From Streptomyces aidingensis (GTDB lineage Bacteria > Actinomycetota > Actinomycetes > Streptomycetales > Streptomycetaceae): DNA of 64,000 nucleotides. Position 1 is the first letter of the stretch, and every line of letters begins with the position of its first letter. The stretch is from positions 417,276-481,275 of the forward strand of contig NZ_FOLM01000001.1 of the NCBI RefSeq assembly GCF_900112355.1, written 5' to 3'. The notes beneath the pieces are model-generated. The model saw nothing but the letters and a program-made list of their open reading frames with translations, was not told the DNA's origin and ran no database searches. Below are positions 31,315 through 41,600 of this stretch, piece by piece. Position numbers and translations under genes: made by a program.

Positions 31315-32777
31315 TGACGGGTACTCACGCCAGGCAGCAGGAACCGGACCGGGAGCGGGACACGGACCAGGGGGGTTTCCGTGTCGAGCACGACTCGATG
31401 GGGGAGGTCCGGGTGCCCGCGCACGCCAAGTGGCGGGCCCAGACCCAGCGCGCGGTGGCCAACTTCCCGCTCTCCGGCCAGCGGCTGGAGCGTGCCCATA
31501 TCGCCGCCCTGGCCCGGATCAAGGGCGCGGCGGCCCGGGTCAACGCCGAGCTGGGGGTGCTGGACCCGGAGACCGCGGAGGCGATCGCCGGGGCGGCGGA
31601 GGAGGTGGCGCGCGGCGACTGGGACGACCACTTCCCGGTGGACATCTTCCAGACCGGCTCCGGCACCTCCTCCAACATGAACATGAACGAGGTGCTGGCC
31701 ACCCTGGCCGCCGAGCGGCTGGGCCGCGAGGTGCACCCCAACGACCAGGTCAACGCCAGCCAGTCGTCCAACGACGTGTTCCCGTCCTCCATCCATGTGG
31801 CCGCCACCGCCGCGGTCACCGGCGAGCTGATCCCGGCGCTGGAGCGGCTGGCCGACGCCCTGGCGGACAAGGGCCAGGAGTTCGCGGGCGTGGTGAAGTC
31901 CGGCCGCACCCATCTGATGGACGCCACCCCGGTCACCCTGGGCCAGGAGTTCTCCGGCTACGCCGCGCAGATCCGCTACGGCAGCGAGCGGCTGCGCTCG
32001 GTGCTGCCCCGGCTGGCCGAGCTGCCGCTGGGCGGCACCGCCGTCGGCACCGGCATCAACACCCCGCCCGGCTTCGCCGCCGCGGTGATCGCCGAGGTGG
32101 CCCGGGTCACCGGGCTGCCGCTCACCGAGGCCCGCCACCACTTCGAGGCGCAGGGCGCCCGGGACGCCCTGGTGGAGACCTCCGGCCAGCTGCGCACCGT
32201 CGCCGTGTCGCTCACCAAGATCTGCAACGACCTGCGCTGGATGGGCTCCGGACCGCGCACCGGGCTGGCCGAGATCACCCTGCCCGACCTCCAGCCCGGC
32301 TCCTCGATCATGCCCGGCAAGGTGAACCCGGTGGTGCCGGAGGCGGTGCTGATGGTGGCCGCCCAGGTGATGGGCAATGACACGGTGATGACCATGGCGG
32401 GCGCCTCCGGCAACTTCGAGCTGAATGTGATGCTGCCGGTGATGGCCCGCAATCTGCTGGAGTCCGTCCGGCTGCTGGGCAATGCCGCCCGGCTGCTGGC
32501 GGACCGCACGGTGACCGGTATCACCGCCGACGCCGGGCGCTGCCGGGAGTACGCCGAGTCCTCGCCCTCCGTGGTCACCCCGCTCAACCGTTACCTCGGC
32601 TACGAGGAGGCCGCCAGGGTCGCCAAGCGTGCCCTGGCCGAGCGGATCACCATCCGGCAGGCGGTGCTGGACGGCGGCTATGTGGAGCGCGGCCTGCTCA
32701 CCGAGGAGCAGCTCGACCGGGCGCTGGACGTGCTGGCCATGACCCATCCCGCCCCCGAGGAGCGGCTGGGGATGTGA
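31314..32777 (+). CDS. fumC: Class II fumarate hydratase
   Basis: The 487-residue enzyme belongs to the aspartase/fumarase superfamily. It has [14 protein letters not shown], the catalytic-His segment [17 protein letters not shown], and the signature [15 protein letters not shown] (about 335-350). It hydrates fumarate without an iron-sulfur cluster and so resists oxidants. The first 28 residues are a charged extension not needed by the fold. The mRNA is probably leaderless. It follows the class I gene by 72 bp on the same strand. Confidence 0.95.
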   Translation: MTGTHARQQEPDRERDTDQGGFRVEHDSMGEVRVPAHAKWRAQTQRAVANFPLSGQRLERAHIAALARIKGAAARVNAELGVLDPETAEAIAGAAEEVARGDWDDHFPVDIFQTGSGTSSNMNMNEVLATLAAERLGREVHPNDQVNASQSSNDVFPSSIHVAATAAVTGELIPALERLADALADKGQEFAGVVKSGRTHLMDATPVTLGQEFSGYAAQIRYGSERLRSVLPRLAELPLGGTAVGTGINTPPGFAAAVIAEVARVTGLPLTEARHHFEAQGARDALVETSGQLRTVAVSLTKICNDLRWMGSGPRTGLAEITLPDLQPGSSIMPGKVNPVVPEAVLMVAAQVMGNDTVMTMAGASGNFELNVMLPVMARNLLESVRLLGNAARLLADRTVTGITADAGRCREYAESSPSVVTPLNRYLGYEEAARVAKRALAERITIRQAVLDGGYVERGLLTEEQLDRALDVLAMTHPAPEERLGM

Positions 32778-32908
32778 CCGGGCACCGGACACCCGGCGGG
32801 GCGGGTGACGCGGATCACCCCGCCGCCCCCCCCGGCCGGTGTCCCCGGTGGGTGTGGTTTTCCACGCAGCTCAAGGGCGGCTGTAAGGAGTACGCCTATT
32901 CTGCGATT

Positions 32909-33691
32909 ATGACGACCGAACCAGCGGGCGGCCCGGCCGCCGGACAGTGGCGGCCGGGCGACCACATCCTCTGGCGCTACCGGGCCAACGGCGCGGGGCG
33001 CGTGCCGGCCGCGCGCACCGGCGAGGATGGCGCCGGGTTCCACATCTGCCGCCCGGTGACGGTCGTCCGCGACACCCCGGAGCTGCTCGCCGTGTGGGTC
33101 GCCCCGGGCACGGTCTGTGTCAAGCCGCAGCTCGCCGACGGCACCCCCGTGCACGAGGAGCCGCTGGCCACCCGCTACACCAAGCCGCGCACCCTGGTGC
33201 GCTGCCGCTGGCTGGGCTGCGGCGTGCTCAAGCTGGCCCGCCCCGGCCAGCCCTGGTCGGTGTGGCTTTTCTGGGAACGGGACTGGCGCTTCAAGAACTG
33301 GTACGTCAATCTGGAAGAGCCCTTGAGCCGCTGGTCGGGAGGGGTTGACTCGGAAGATCATTTTCTCGACATCGCGGTCTACCCCGACCGTTCCTGGGAG
33401 TGGCGGGACGAGGACGAATTCGCCCAGGCCCAGCGGGCCGGGCTGCTCGACGCCGGTCAGGCCGCCGGCATCCGCGCCGCCGCACAGGACGCCACCGGTC
33501 TGATCGCCGAGTGGGGGCAGCCCTTCTCGGACGGCTGGGAGCGCTGGCGGCCCGACCCCGGCTGGCGTCCGCCCGCCCTGCCCGCCGACTGGTACCGCCC
33601 CGCCCCGGCCGCCCCGGCGCGGGGCCGGACCGCCCGTTCCCGTGCGGTGCAAAACACCGCAGAACTGCCGGACCGTCATTACGCCTCTTGA
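32909..33691 (+). CDS. DUF402 (FomD-like) protein
   Basis: The 260-residue protein contains the DUF402 beta-barrel core with NWYVNLEEP followed by the conserved acidic DHFLDIAVYPD and WRDEDEF segments (about 130-175). Related proteins hydrolyse nucleoside di- or triphosphates or CMP-phosphonate esters using divalent metals held by such acidic residues. A -10-like TATTCT (32897-32902) ends six bases before the ATG, so a leaderless transcript is likely; the AAGGAG at 32885 is too far away to serve. The substrate is not known here. Confidence 0.85.
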   Translation: MTTEPAGGPAAGQWRPGDHILWRYRANGAGRVPAARTGEDGAGFHICRPVTVVRDTPELLAVWVAPGTVCVKPQLADGTPVHEEPLATRYTKPRTLVRCRWLGCGVLKLARPGQPWSVWLFWERDWRFKNWYVNLEEPLSRWSGGVDSEDHFLDIAVYPDRSWEWRDEDEFAQAQRAGLLDAGQAAGIRAAAQDATGLIAEWGQPFSDGWERWRPDPGWRPPALPADWYRPAPAAPARGRTARSRAVQNTAELPDRHYAS

Positions 33692-33786
33692 AACAGACCC
33701 CGGAACCGCCCGTAGGATCAGCCCTCACGGCTAACGATGACTCAGACCACACCCCGAACCGGACGACCACACGGCGCAGCACCGCA

Positions 33787-35745
33787 ATGTCCCTGCCGCA
33801 GACGCCAGTTCCCACCTGGACGGATGGACACCATCTCGTGACGGACCCGACCCCCTCGCAGCCCGCGGCTCGTATGGCGGACGCCACCGCACATGCCGAC
33901 GCGTCGGCGATACCGCATGCCAGGACGGAGGCTGCCGCCGGGACCCATCACGCCGTCCGTCCCGGCCAGCCGAACGGTGACGAGCGTGCGGCGGTCCGCG
34001 AGCGGGCCGGCGGCAGCGGGGCGGACCTGGGCATGGGCCACAGCGAGCGGCTCCGCTTCCTGGGCGCGGCCACCCGCCGGATCGCCCGCGGTCTGGACCT
34101 GGACGAGACCATCCTCGGGCTGTGCCGGGCCACCGTGCCCGCCTTCTGCGACGCCATCCTGGTCTATCTGCGCCATCCGCTGCCGGTGGGCGACGAGCAG
34201 CCGCAGAACCCCTATGTGCTGCGGCTGCGCCGCACCGACCGGCTGCCGGACGCCATCGCCGCCCAGCAGGGCGGCGGCGCCGGCCCGATACTGCACCTGG
34301 TCACCGACGCGGTGCCGCGGGTGGAGATCAGCCACACCGGCGCCCTGGCCGAGGTGCTGCGCGCGGTGCGCCCGGTGTTCGCCGACACCGCGCTGGCCCG
34401 TGCCGCGCTGCGCGAGCTGGTCGGCAAGACCGGCCCGCTGCCGGAGGGCACCCGGGCGATCGTGGCCCCGCTGCGCGGGCGCCGCCGGGTCACCGGGGCC
34501 GCCGTCTTTCTGCGCCGCCCGGACCGGGTGGCCTTCGAGCAGGACGATCTCCAGGTCGCGCAGCAGCTGTCCACCCACTCCGCGCTGGGCGTGGACAAGG
34601 CGCTGCTGTACGACCGCGAGGCGACCATCGCCGACGATCTCCAGCGCACCATGCTGCCGGACGATCTGCCGCAGCCCACCGGGGTGCGGCTGGCCAGCCG
34701 CTATCTGCCGTCCGCCGAGTCGGCCCGGGTGGGCGGCGACTGGTACGACGCCATCCCGCTGCCCGGCTCCCGGGTGGCGCTGGTGGTGGGCGATGTGATG
34801 GGCCACTCCACCACCTCGGCCGCCATCATGGGCCAGCTGCGCACCACGGTGCAGACCCTGGCCGGTCTCGACCTGCCGCCCCAGGAGGTGCTGCACCACC
34901 TGGACGAGCAGGCCCAGCGCCTCGGCGAGAACCGCATGGCCACCTGCCTGTACGCGGTGTACGACCCGGTGGCGCACAAGATCACCGCGGCCAATGCCGG
35001 GCATCCGCCGCCGGTGCTGCTGCACACCGACGGCACCACCGAGCTGGTCGACCTCCAGCCCAACGCCCCCATCGGGGTGGGCGGGGTGGACTTCCAGACC
35101 GCCGAGTTCGACGCCCCGACCGGTGCCACCCTGGTGCTCTACACCGACGGCCTGGTGGAGTCGCGCACCCGGGACATCGGCCTGGGCCTGGATCTGCTGC
35201 GCGCCAAGCTGACCGAGATCGCCCGGCTGACCCGGCCGGGCGCCGCGCCGCCGCTCCAGGAGCTGTGCGAGGAGCTGCTGGACGTGGCCGGGCCGGGCGA
35301 CCGGGACGACGACATCGCCCTGCTGGCCGCCCGCTTCGAGGGCGTGGCCTCGGACAACGTGGTGTTCCGGCGGCTCCAGGCGGAGCCGGAGTCGGTGCGC
35401 GCGGCGCGCCGGCTGGTCCGGGAGAGCCTGCACCACTGGGAGCTGGCGGATCTGCTGGACCCGGTGGAGCTTCTTGTCAGCGAAGTCGTCACGAATGCCG
35501 TCCGGTATGCCGAACGGCCGGTGACGCTGCGCCTGCTGCGCTCCGATGTGCTGCGCTGCGAGGTGGGCGACGATGTGCCGCAGCTTCCCCGGCTGCGGCA
35601 GGCCGGGCCCGACGAGGAGGGCGGCCGGGGGCTGTATCTGGTGCAGAAGCTGGCCCGGCGCTGGGGCGCCACCCGGCTGGGCACCGGCAAGCTGGTCTGG
35701 TTCGAGATGAGCGTCCCCGCCCCGTCCGACGCGCGCCGCCGCTGA
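33787..35745 (+). CDS. SpoIIE-type PP2C phosphatase with GAF and HATPase domains (active-site intact)
   Basis: This 652-residue regulator has a variable N-terminus, a GAF-like sensor region (about 85-270), a SpoIIE/RsbU phosphatase domain (about 285-500) and a C-terminal RsbW-like ATPase domain (about 510-650). All phosphatase metal ligands are present: GGDWYD, VGDVMGHS, YTDGLVE and DDDIALL. The ATPase has the N box SEVVTNAVRY and GGRGL. Such proteins dephosphorylate anti-anti-sigma factors in partner-switching stress control. ATG 33787 is the first sensible start; GTG 33838 and ATG 33874 are alternatives. Confidence 0.85.
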   Translation: MSLPQTPVPTWTDGHHLVTDPTPSQPAARMADATAHADASAIPHARTEAAAGTHHAVRPGQPNGDERAAVRERAGGSGADLGMGHSERLRFLGAATRRIARGLDLDETILGLCRATVPAFCDAILVYLRHPLPVGDEQPQNPYVLRLRRTDRLPDAIAAQQGGGAGPILHLVTDAVPRVEISHTGALAEVLRAVRPVFADTALARAALRELVGKTGPLPEGTRAIVAPLRGRRRVTGAAVFLRRPDRVAFEQDDLQVAQQLSTHSALGVDKALLYDREATIADDLQRTMLPDDLPQPTGVRLASRYLPSAESARVGGDWYDAIPLPGSRVALVVGDVMGHSTTSAAIMGQLRTTVQTLAGLDLPPQEVLHHLDEQAQRLGENRMATCLYAVYDPVAHKITAANAGHPPPVLLHTDGTTELVDLQPNAPIGVGGVDFQTAEFDAPTGATLVLYTDGLVESRTRDIGLGLDLLRAKLTEIARLTRPGAAPPLQELCEELLDVAGPGDRDDDIALLAARFEGVASDNVVFRRLQAEPESVRAARRLVRESLHHWELADLLDPVELLVSEVVTNAVRYAERPVTLRLLRSDVLRCEVGDDVPQLPRLRQAGPDEEGGRGLYLVQKLARRWGATRLGTGKLVWFEMSVPAPSDARRR

Positions 35746-35793
35746 GCCCTCCCGTGCCGGGCCTCTGGCCGTGCCGCCGGGGCGGACGGGCGG

Positions 35794-36393
35794 TCAGTCC
35801 CCGTTCCCCGGCCGTCCGCCGTCCGGCCGCGGGCCGGCCCCCGTCCCGGTCCCGGGGTCCGTCTCGGCGAGTATCCGCTCGGCGTCCAGGGTGACGGCCG
35901 TCGCATGGATCACCGCGGCGATCCGGACCGCCTCATGGACGGTCTGCCGCTCCACGCCCAGACCGCGCAGCACCCGTTCGTGCGAGTCCAGGCAGGCGGA
36001 GCAGCCGTTCACCGCCGACACCGCCAGCGACCACAGCTCCACATCGGTGCGCGGCAGGGCGGGATCGCCCAGCACATTCATCCGCAGCCCGGCCCGCAGC
36101 CGCCGGTACTCCGGATCGGAGAGCTGGTGCCGGGTGCGGTGGAAGACATTGCTGATCGCCATGGTGGCGGCCACCCCGCGGGCGGCGGTGTACGCCGGTT
36201 CCGGCAGCGCGGCCCGCGCCTCGGGCGCCAGCTCGCGCAGCACCTGCGCCGAGCGGGTGGCGATGGCGCAGACCAGCACCGTGCCCCAGCGCTGCTGCGG
36301 GGGCAGCGGCGAGCCGCCGATGACCGTGCCGAGATTGAGCCGGAGATCCCGGGCGTACCCCGGCAACGCCGCCCGCAGCGCGTCGAGTCCCAT
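35794..36393 (-). CDS. ahpD: Alkyl hydroperoxidase AhpD
   Basis: The 199-residue protein has the AhpD/carboxymuconolactone-decarboxylase helical fold with the CxxC-x3-H proton-relay motif in [11 protein letters not shown] (about residues 131-141). AhpD reduces organic peroxides or recycles AhpC through lipoamide. The last 20 residues are a Gly/Pro-rich tail absent from typical family members. ATG 36393 removes a basic upstream stretch. No ahpC or oxyR is adjacent, which is unusual because the two usually form an operon. Confidence 0.87.
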   Translation of the reverse strand: MGLDALRAALPGYARDLRLNLGTVIGGSPLPPQQRWGTVLVCAIATRSAQVLRELAPEARAALPEPAYTAARGVAATMAISNVFHRTRHQLSDPEYRRLRAGLRMNVLGDPALPRTDVELWSLAVSAVNGCSACLDSHERVLRGLGVERQTVHEAVRIAAVIHATAVTLDAERILAETDPGTGTGAGPRPDGGRPGNGD

Positions 36394-36542
36394 GTCCGGC
36401 TCCTTCCCGGTGCCCCGCGGCGCTCCCGTGCGGTCGCGGTTACGGTCTTCACAGTTTCCGGCAATGCGCCCCACCGTCTCATGGCATCGCGGGTGCCGGG
36501 CCCACCCGTCTCTCCCCGGCCTCTCGACGGGACCCCCTAGTT

Positions 36543-36572
36543 GCGATGTATCGCGTTCGGTAGGCTGGTGTC
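36543..36572 (+). promoter_or_regulatory. Promoter and palindrome before the DUF1707 gene
   Basis: GCGATGTATCGC (36543-36554) is a palindrome with 5-bp arms. It is followed by the -10-like TAGGCT (36561-36566), which ends six bases before the GTG start. A leaderless, operator-controlled promoter is inferred. Confidence 0.4.
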
Positions 36573-37265
36573 GTGAACGCTGAAAACCCGCCCGGCGCGC
36601 GGCTGGAGAAGCAGAGCAGCAGGGGTCCGGCTGCGCTGCGCGCCTCGGACACGGACCGGGACCGGGTGGCGGACATCCTCCGGGAGGCGCTGGCCCAGGG
36701 CAGGCTGGACACCGAGGAGCACGCCGAGCGCATCGACGCGGTCTACCGCGCCAAGACGGTCGGGGAGCTGTCCGAGCTGATCGGTGATCTTCCCGAGGGG
36801 CAGCAGCGCCCGGGCGGCGGCTACTCCCGGCCGGGCCCGGCCGCGGCTCCGGTGCCGCACCGGCCCGGTCCTCCGGTGGCGCGGTCCGCCCGGCCGGCCA
36901 GGGTGCTGGCGCTGCTGGGCGGCGCGGTGCGGCGCGGGCGCTGGCGGGTCGGGGCCCAGATCAACTCGGTGGCGGTCTGCGGCGGCGTGGAGCTCGATCT
37001 CACCGAGGCGATCTTCGAGTCCCCGGTGGTCACCATCAGTGTGGTGACGCTGTGCGGCGGGGTGGACATCAAGCTGCCGGAGAATGTCACCGTGCGCAAC
37101 GCGGGCAACGGCATCCTGGGCGGTTTCGAGGTCCGGGAGAACGAGGCCCCCGATCCGGGCGCCCCGGTGGTGGTGGTGCAGGGCGTGGCGCTGCTCGGCG
37201 GGGTGTCCGCCCGCCCGGTGCGCGGCAAGTCGGTCCGTGATCTGGGCGGTGACGCCGCCGGCTGA
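36573..37265 (+). CDS. DUF1707 SHOCT-like domain protein
   Basis: The 230-residue protein begins with the DUF1707 domain (about 22-75: [21 protein letters not shown], then [20 protein letters not shown]). A Pro-rich linker and a C-terminal beta-rich domain with GG-x-LDL-type repeats follow, resembling the LiaF-type cell-wall-stress domain (about 125-225). DUF1707 is thought to help proteins associate with partners. No membrane helix is seen. The GTG start follows a promoter-like TAGGCT, and a strong terminator hairpin follows the stop. Confidence 0.85.
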   Translation: MNAENPPGARLEKQSSRGPAALRASDTDRDRVADILREALAQGRLDTEEHAERIDAVYRAKTVGELSELIGDLPEGQQRPGGGYSRPGPAAAPVPHRPGPPVARSARPARVLALLGGAVRRGRWRVGAQINSVAVCGGVELDLTEAIFESPVVTISVVTLCGGVDIKLPENVTVRNAGNGILGGFEVRENEAPDPGAPVVVVQGVALLGGVSARPVRGKSVRDLGGDAAG

Positions 37266-37282
37266 CGGCGGGCTCCGCACGC

Positions 37283-37314
37283 ACCGCCCGGGTTTCACCG
37301 TCCCGGGCGGTTTT
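37283..37314 (+). terminator. Intrinsic terminator after the DUF1707 gene
   Basis: ACCGCCCGGG and CCCGGGCGGT form a perfect 10-bp stem around TTTCACCGT, followed by TTT. This is a standard Rho-independent terminator 18 bp after the stop codon. Confidence 0.85.
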
Positions 37315-37531
37315 CCGTGCGCCGCATCCATGACCCTGCGTGATTTCAGGTCGCTCCGGGTAGTGGCCTCTCCGGGTTCTGTTGCTCCATGCATAAGAGT
37401 GCGCACAGCGGGTAGGGCACGAGGGACCGTCACCCGTATGGCCGTACGTGATCCTTGGGGGGTCCCGGCCTCGGGCTCAGGGCGGCTGAACGCCCGGAAG
37501 CGACCCCCGTAGCCGTCGTCAGGAGTGGACC

Positions 37532-37888
37532 GTGCTGCAACAGCCGCAGGAGCCTCAGTGGACCCCAGTCGTCCAAGTCCAGCGCCCGTCGCGAGATCTG
37601 GCGGGTCCGTGGCACTCCGCAGCCGCTTGCCGACGTGACGAGGCCGGACTCTTCTTCGCGCCCTCACAGGAGCCGACCGCGGCCCGGCTGGCCAGGGAGC
37701 AGGCCGCCAAATCGGTCTGCGCCCGCTGCCCGGTGCTGCTGGAGTGCCGGGAGCACGCCCTGGTCCAGCCGGAGCCGTACGGCGTGTGGGGCGGGCTGAC
37801 GGCGGCCGAGCGCCGGGTGGTGCTCTCCCGCCGGCGCCGCCGGGACGCGGCCGAGGCCGCGTCCCCGCAGGCCCGCCGCATCGCCTGA
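37532..37888 (+). CDS. WhiB-like iron-sulfur transcription regulator
   Basis: The 118-residue protein has the four Wbl cysteines: one in SAAACRR, the CARC pair and a fourth in LECREHA. These are followed by the G(V/I)WGG turn (YGVWGGLTAAERR) and a basic C-terminus that contacts DNA. Wbl proteins bind a [4Fe-4S] cluster and act with the principal sigma factor. A streptomycete Wbl gene next to glpX has been called wblI in S. coelicolor, from memory. GTG 37532 is taken as start. It converges on glpX with a hairpin between them. Confidence 0.88.
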   Translation: MLQQPQEPQWTPVVQVQRPSRDLAGPWHSAAACRRDEAGLFFAPSQEPTAARLAREQAAKSVCARCPVLLECREHALVQPEPYGVWGGLTAAERRVVLSRRRRRDAAEAASPQARRIA

Positions 37889-37904
37889 CGCCGGCCTCCG
37901 CGGA

Positions 37905-37937
37905 CTCCCGGCATCCGGCCGCACCGGAAGCCGGGAG
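37905..37937. terminator. Bidirectional hairpin between whiB-like gene and glpX
   Basis: CTCCCGGC-A-TCCGG pairs with CCGGA-A-GCCGGGAG around a five-base loop, giving a 13-pair stem with one A-A mismatch. It lies between convergent genes. There is no T tract, so its strength is uncertain. Confidence 0.6.
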
Positions 37938-37954
37938 CCGGCGGGCGGCGCGGC

Positions 37955-38989
37955 TCAGCTCGGCCGGGAGAAGTCCACGGCGCTGTACGCGCGCAGCTTG
38001 GTCAGCCGGTGCACCGACTCGATCTGCCGGATGGTGCCGGACTTGGAACGCATCACCAGGGACTGGGTGGTGGCCGTCTCCGGGCGGTAGCGCACCCCGC
38101 GCAGCAGTTCGCCGTCGGTGATCCCGGTGGCCACGAAGAACACATTGTCGCCCTGGACCAGGTCCTCGGTGTACAGCACCCGGTCCAGGTCGTGCCCGGC
38201 CTGGGCGGCCCGGTCGCGTTCCTCGTCGTCGCGCGGCCAGAGCTTGCCCTGGATCGTGCCGCCCAGGCACTTCATGGCGCAGGCGGCGATGATCCCCTCC
38301 GGCGTGCCGCCGATGCCCAGCAGCAGGTCCACGCCGGTGCTCTCGCGGGCCGCCATGATGGCGCCGGCCACGTCGCCGTCCTGGATGAACTTGATCCGGG
38401 CCCCGGACTCCCGGACCTCCCGTACCAGTTCGGCGTGGCGCGGCCGGTCCAGGATGCAGACCGTGACGTCCTCCGGGGTGCCGCCCTTGGCCTTGGCCAC
38501 CCGCCGCACATTGACCGCGGGCGGGGCGTCGATGTCCACGAACTCGGCCGCCTCCGGACCGGTGGCGATCTTGTCCATGTAGAAGACCGCGCTGGGGTCG
38601 AACATGGCGCCGCGGTCGGCCACCGCCAGCACCGACACCGCGTTGCCCATGCCCTTGGCGGTCAGGGTGGTGCCGTCCACGGGATCGACGGCCACATCGC
38701 ATTCGGCGCCGGTGCCGTCGCCGACCCGTTCGCCGTTGAACAGCATCGGGGCCTCGTCCTTCTCCCCTTCGCCGATCACCACCACGCCGTTCATGGAGAC
38801 GGTGGAGATCAGGGTGCGCATGGCGCGTACGGCGGCACCGTCGGCGCCGTTCTTGTCGCCCCGGCCGACCCAGCGGCCGGAGGCCATCGCCCCGGCCTCG
38901 GTGACGCGGACCAGTTCCAGGGCCAGGTTGCGGTCGGGAGCCTCGGGGCTGACCTCCAGTTGCGGAGGGAGCTGATGATGCTCGGACAT
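37955..38989 (-). CDS. glpX: Class II fructose-1,6-bisphosphatase GlpX
   Basis: The 344-residue enzyme makes fructose 6-phosphate in gluconeogenesis and is the main FBPase in actinobacteria. Class II signatures are visible: [19 protein letters not shown] and the metal-binding AVDPVDGTT. It ends in VDFSRPS. ATG 38989 has GAAAGG upstream; the open frame continues far above without a ribosome site. The DUF4245 gene diverges from it. Confidence 0.95.
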   Translation of the reverse strand: MSEHHQLPPQLEVSPEAPDRNLALELVRVTEAGAMASGRWVGRGDKNGADGAAVRAMRTLISTVSMNGVVVIGEGEKDEAPMLFNGERVGDGTGAECDVAVDPVDGTTLTAKGMGNAVSVLAVADRGAMFDPSAVFYMDKIATGPEAAEFVDIDAPPAVNVRRVAKAKGGTPEDVTVCILDRPRHAELVREVRESGARIKFIQDGDVAGAIMAARESTGVDLLLGIGGTPEGIIAACAMKCLGGTIQGKLWPRDDEERDRAAQAGHDLDRVLYTEDLVQGDNVFFVATGITDGELLRGVRYRPETATTQSLVMRSKSGTIRQIESVHRLTKLRAYSAVDFSRPS

Positions 38990-39180
38990 GGCACGCACCT
39001 TTCTCACGGCCGGCCCTCCGGCATCGGCCGCGGACACTGAGGGTGCTTCCGACTCTAGCCGCCCTTCCACAAGTGAGCAGGAGGACCCACGGATGAGCGA
39101 ACTCCGTTGGGGGGTAAGGGTGTGGGGGCCGCCCCGGGGGCGGCTGCGGGGCACCGTCCGGCATGGGCCACCATGGAGGG

Positions 39181-39762
39181 GTGGCAAGCGACACCGGAAC
39201 CACCGCCCCGGGGCGGCCCAGGCTGAAGACCGTCCGGGACATGGTGCTGTCCATGGCCGTGATCCTGGCGGGAGCGCTGGCGATCTATCTGGCACAGCCC
39301 TTCGAGAACCCGGGCGGCCAGGCCGTGCCCACCGTGGACTTCCGGGTGGAGGCCAACACCGCGGCGCGCGCCGCACCGTACGCCCTGCTGGTGCCCGAGC
39401 CGCTGCCGGAGGGCTGGCGGGCCACCTCCGCCCGCTATGACGGCGACGGCGAGCACGGCGCCACCTGGCGGCTGAACCTCATGGACGAGGACGAGCAGTA
39501 CGCCGCGCTGGCCCAGACCGACGGCCCCGCCGGGCCCTTTGTGGCCTGGCTCACCGAGGAGGCCCGGGCCACCGACGAGACCCGCACCGCGGGCGGCCGG
39601 GAGTGGACCGTCCACACGGGTGACAAGTATCACGCGCTGGTGAGCGAGGCCGCCCCGGGCTCCCCGGACGCCCCGGTGACGGTGCTCACCGGCACCGTCT
39701 CCCCGGACCGGCTGGCCGGCCTGGCGGCGGCGCTCACCGTGCACCGGCCGCCGTCCGGCTGA
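39181..39762 (+). CDS. DUF4245 membrane-anchored protein
   Basis: The protein (193 aa from GTG 39181; ATG 39163 adds 6 residues) has a cytoplasmic [15 protein letters not shown] start leading into one membrane helix (about 18-38). The DUF4245 exported domain follows, with [18 protein letters not shown] and the ending [16 protein letters not shown]. Function is unknown; the gene is conserved beside glpX and xseB in streptomycetes. It is convergent with xseB. Confidence 0.82.
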   Translation: MASDTGTTAPGRPRLKTVRDMVLSMAVILAGALAIYLAQPFENPGGQAVPTVDFRVEANTAARAAPYALLVPEPLPEGWRATSARYDGDGEHGATWRLNLMDEDEQYAALAQTDGPAGPFVAWLTEEARATDETRTAGGREWTVHTGDKYHALVSEAAPGSPDAPVTVLTGTVSPDRLAGLAAALTVHRPPSG

Positions 39763-39813
39763 ACCGCCCGGCTGAACCGCCCGGCGACACCGCCGGGGGC
39801 GGCCGGCGGCCCC

Positions 39814-40182
39814 TCAGCCCCGGCCGTCCTCCCCGGCCTCGGCCTCGGCCCGCACCGTCTCGAACTCCGCCTCCGCCACCCGCTCCACGGTCCGGCTGAC
39901 CACCACCGACTCCATCCCGGCGTCGGCTCCGGCGTCCGCCGCCAGCGCGGCGTCCAGCCGGGCCCGGGCGCCCTCCAGCCAGTGCCGGCAGATCCGGGCC
40001 AGCTCCTCGCCGCGCTCCCACAGCGCCAGCGACTCCTCCAGGGTGGCGCCGCCGGCCTCCAGCCGCCGCACCACCTCGATCAGCTCGTCCCGCGCCTGCT
40101 CGTACCCGAGCGCCGGCTCCTCCTCGGCCGCCATCTCCCGCTTCCGGTCCTCGTTCTCCGCCCGATCCGCCGTGTCAGCCAT
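39814..40182 (-). CDS. xseB: Exodeoxyribonuclease VII small subunit
   Basis: The 122-residue protein contains the XseB helical hairpin [20 protein letters not shown], then [19 protein letters not shown] (about 25-75), which packs on XseA. Charged extensions flank it; the C-terminal acidic tail is longer than in typical family members of about 80 residues. It lies 61 bp downstream of xseA, in the usual operon order, and starts at ATG 40182. Confidence 0.92.
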   Translation of the reverse strand: MADTADRAENEDRKREMAAEEEPALGYEQARDELIEVVRRLEAGGATLEESLALWERGEELARICRHWLEGARARLDAALAADAGADAGMESVVVSRTVERVAEAEFETVRAEAEAGEDGRG

Positions 40183-40243
40183 GCCCGCCACCCTAAGCGC
40201 CCCTGCCCCGATCGCCGTGGGACGCCGCCGCCGGCCCCGGCCG

Positions 40244-41464
40244 TCACTGCTCGCCGCGCGGCCGGGCCACCACCGGGAACTCACCCTCGGCCACCCGGGC
40301 GCGCAGCCGCTCGCCCTCCGCGACCTGGGCCGCCCGGCGCACCACCGCGCCGTCCGGCCGCTGGAGCACGGCATAGCCGCGCCGCAGGGTGGCCGCGGGG
40401 GAGAGCGCCACCACCCGGGCCAGGGTGTGCGACAGCTCGGAATCCGCCCGGTCCAGCAGATGGCCCAGCACCCGGCGACCGCGCTCCACCACCGCGGTGA
40501 GCTGCTCCTCGCGGGCCTGGACCATGCGGTACGGCTCGGCCAGCACCGGCCGGCCCAGCGCCCCGGCCAGCCCGCGCTCCTCCCGGTCCAGAAACGTCTC
40601 CACCGCCCGCCGGGAACGCTCCCGCAGCTGGTCCACCCGGGCCAGCTCCTCCCCGACGTCCGGCACCACGCGCTTGGCCGCGTCGGTGGGGGTGGAGGCG
40701 CGCAGATCCGCCACCAGATCCAGCAGCGGGGAATCCGGCTCATGGCCGATGGCCGACACCACCGGGGTGGTACAGGCGGCCACCGCCCGCACCAGATGCT
40801 CGTCCGAGAACGGCAGCAGATCCTCCACACTGCCCCCGCCCCGGGCCACGATGATCACGTCCACCGCCGGATCGGCGTCCAGCTCCCGCACCGCGGCCGT
40901 CACCTGGCTGACCGCGTGCACCCCCTGGACCGCCACATTGCGCACCGCGAACCGCACCGCCGGCCACCGCCGCCGGGCGTTGAGCAGCACATCCCGCTCG
41001 GCCGCCGAGGCCCGGCCGGTGACCAGCCCCACGCACCGCGGCAGAAACGGCGGGCGGCGCTTGCGGCCGGCCGCGAACAGGCCCTCCGCGGCCAGCTCCC
41101 GCTTCAGCCGCTCCAGCCGCAGCAGCAGCTCCCCCATACCGACCGGCCGGATCTCCGTCACCCGCAGCGAGAGCTGCCCGCGCGGCGCGTACCACTCGGG
41201 ACGGCCGCAGACCACCACCCGCGAGCCCTCGGCGACCGAATCCGCCACCCGGTCGAAGACCTGGCGGAAGCAGGTCACGGTGAGCGAGATGTCCTGCGCG
41301 GGATCGCGCAGCACCAGAAAGACCACGCCCGCGCCCGGCCGCCGGCTTATCTGGGTGATCTGCCCCTCCGCCCAGACCGCGCCCAGCCGGCTGATCCAGT
41401 CGCCGATCAGCCGCGAGACCCGGCCGACCGGGACCGGTGCGTCGGGAGACGTCTGCAGAGCCAT
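40244..41464 (-). CDS. xseA: Exodeoxyribonuclease VII large subunit
   Basis: The 406-residue catalytic subunit degrades single-stranded DNA from both ends. It has an N-terminal OB fold with [13 protein letters not shown] (about 30-42), the nuclease domain with [17 protein letters not shown], then [22 protein letters not shown], and a helical C-terminal part that binds XseB. The ATG at 41464 starts the xseA-xseB operon. It is divergent from ispH; about 135 bp separate the two start codons. Confidence 0.95.
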   Translation of the reverse strand: MALQTSPDAPVPVGRVSRLIGDWISRLGAVWAEGQITQISRRPGAGVVFLVLRDPAQDISLTVTCFRQVFDRVADSVAEGSRVVVCGRPEWYAPRGQLSLRVTEIRPVGMGELLLRLERLKRELAAEGLFAAGRKRRPPFLPRCVGLVTGRASAAERDVLLNARRRWPAVRFAVRNVAVQGVHAVSQVTAAVRELDADPAVDVIIVARGGGSVEDLLPFSDEHLVRAVAACTTPVVSAIGHEPDSPLLDLVADLRASTPTDAAKRVVPDVGEELARVDQLRERSRRAVETFLDREERGLAGALGRPVLAEPYRMVQAREEQLTAVVERGRRVLGHLLDRADSELSHTLARVVALSPAATLRRGYAVLQRPDGAVVRRAAQVAEGERLRARVAEGEFPVVARPRGEQ

Positions 41465-41586
41465 GTGCCCAACCTAGCGCCCGCCACCGACACCCCGGGC
41501 GGCCCCGGCCCGGGGTGCGTGAGGCCCCCGTTGAACGGCTGCCGGCGGCCCCGGGCACCGGGGCGCGGCCCCGCCCCGTGCCCCCT

Positions 41587-41600
41587 TACGATGGAGCGCA
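41587..41600 (+). promoter_or_regulatory. -10-like element of leaderless ispH promoter
   Basis: TACGAT (41587-41592) ends seven bases before ATG 41600. The element overlaps the earlier in-frame ATG (41591), which argues against that earlier start. Confidence 0.45.
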
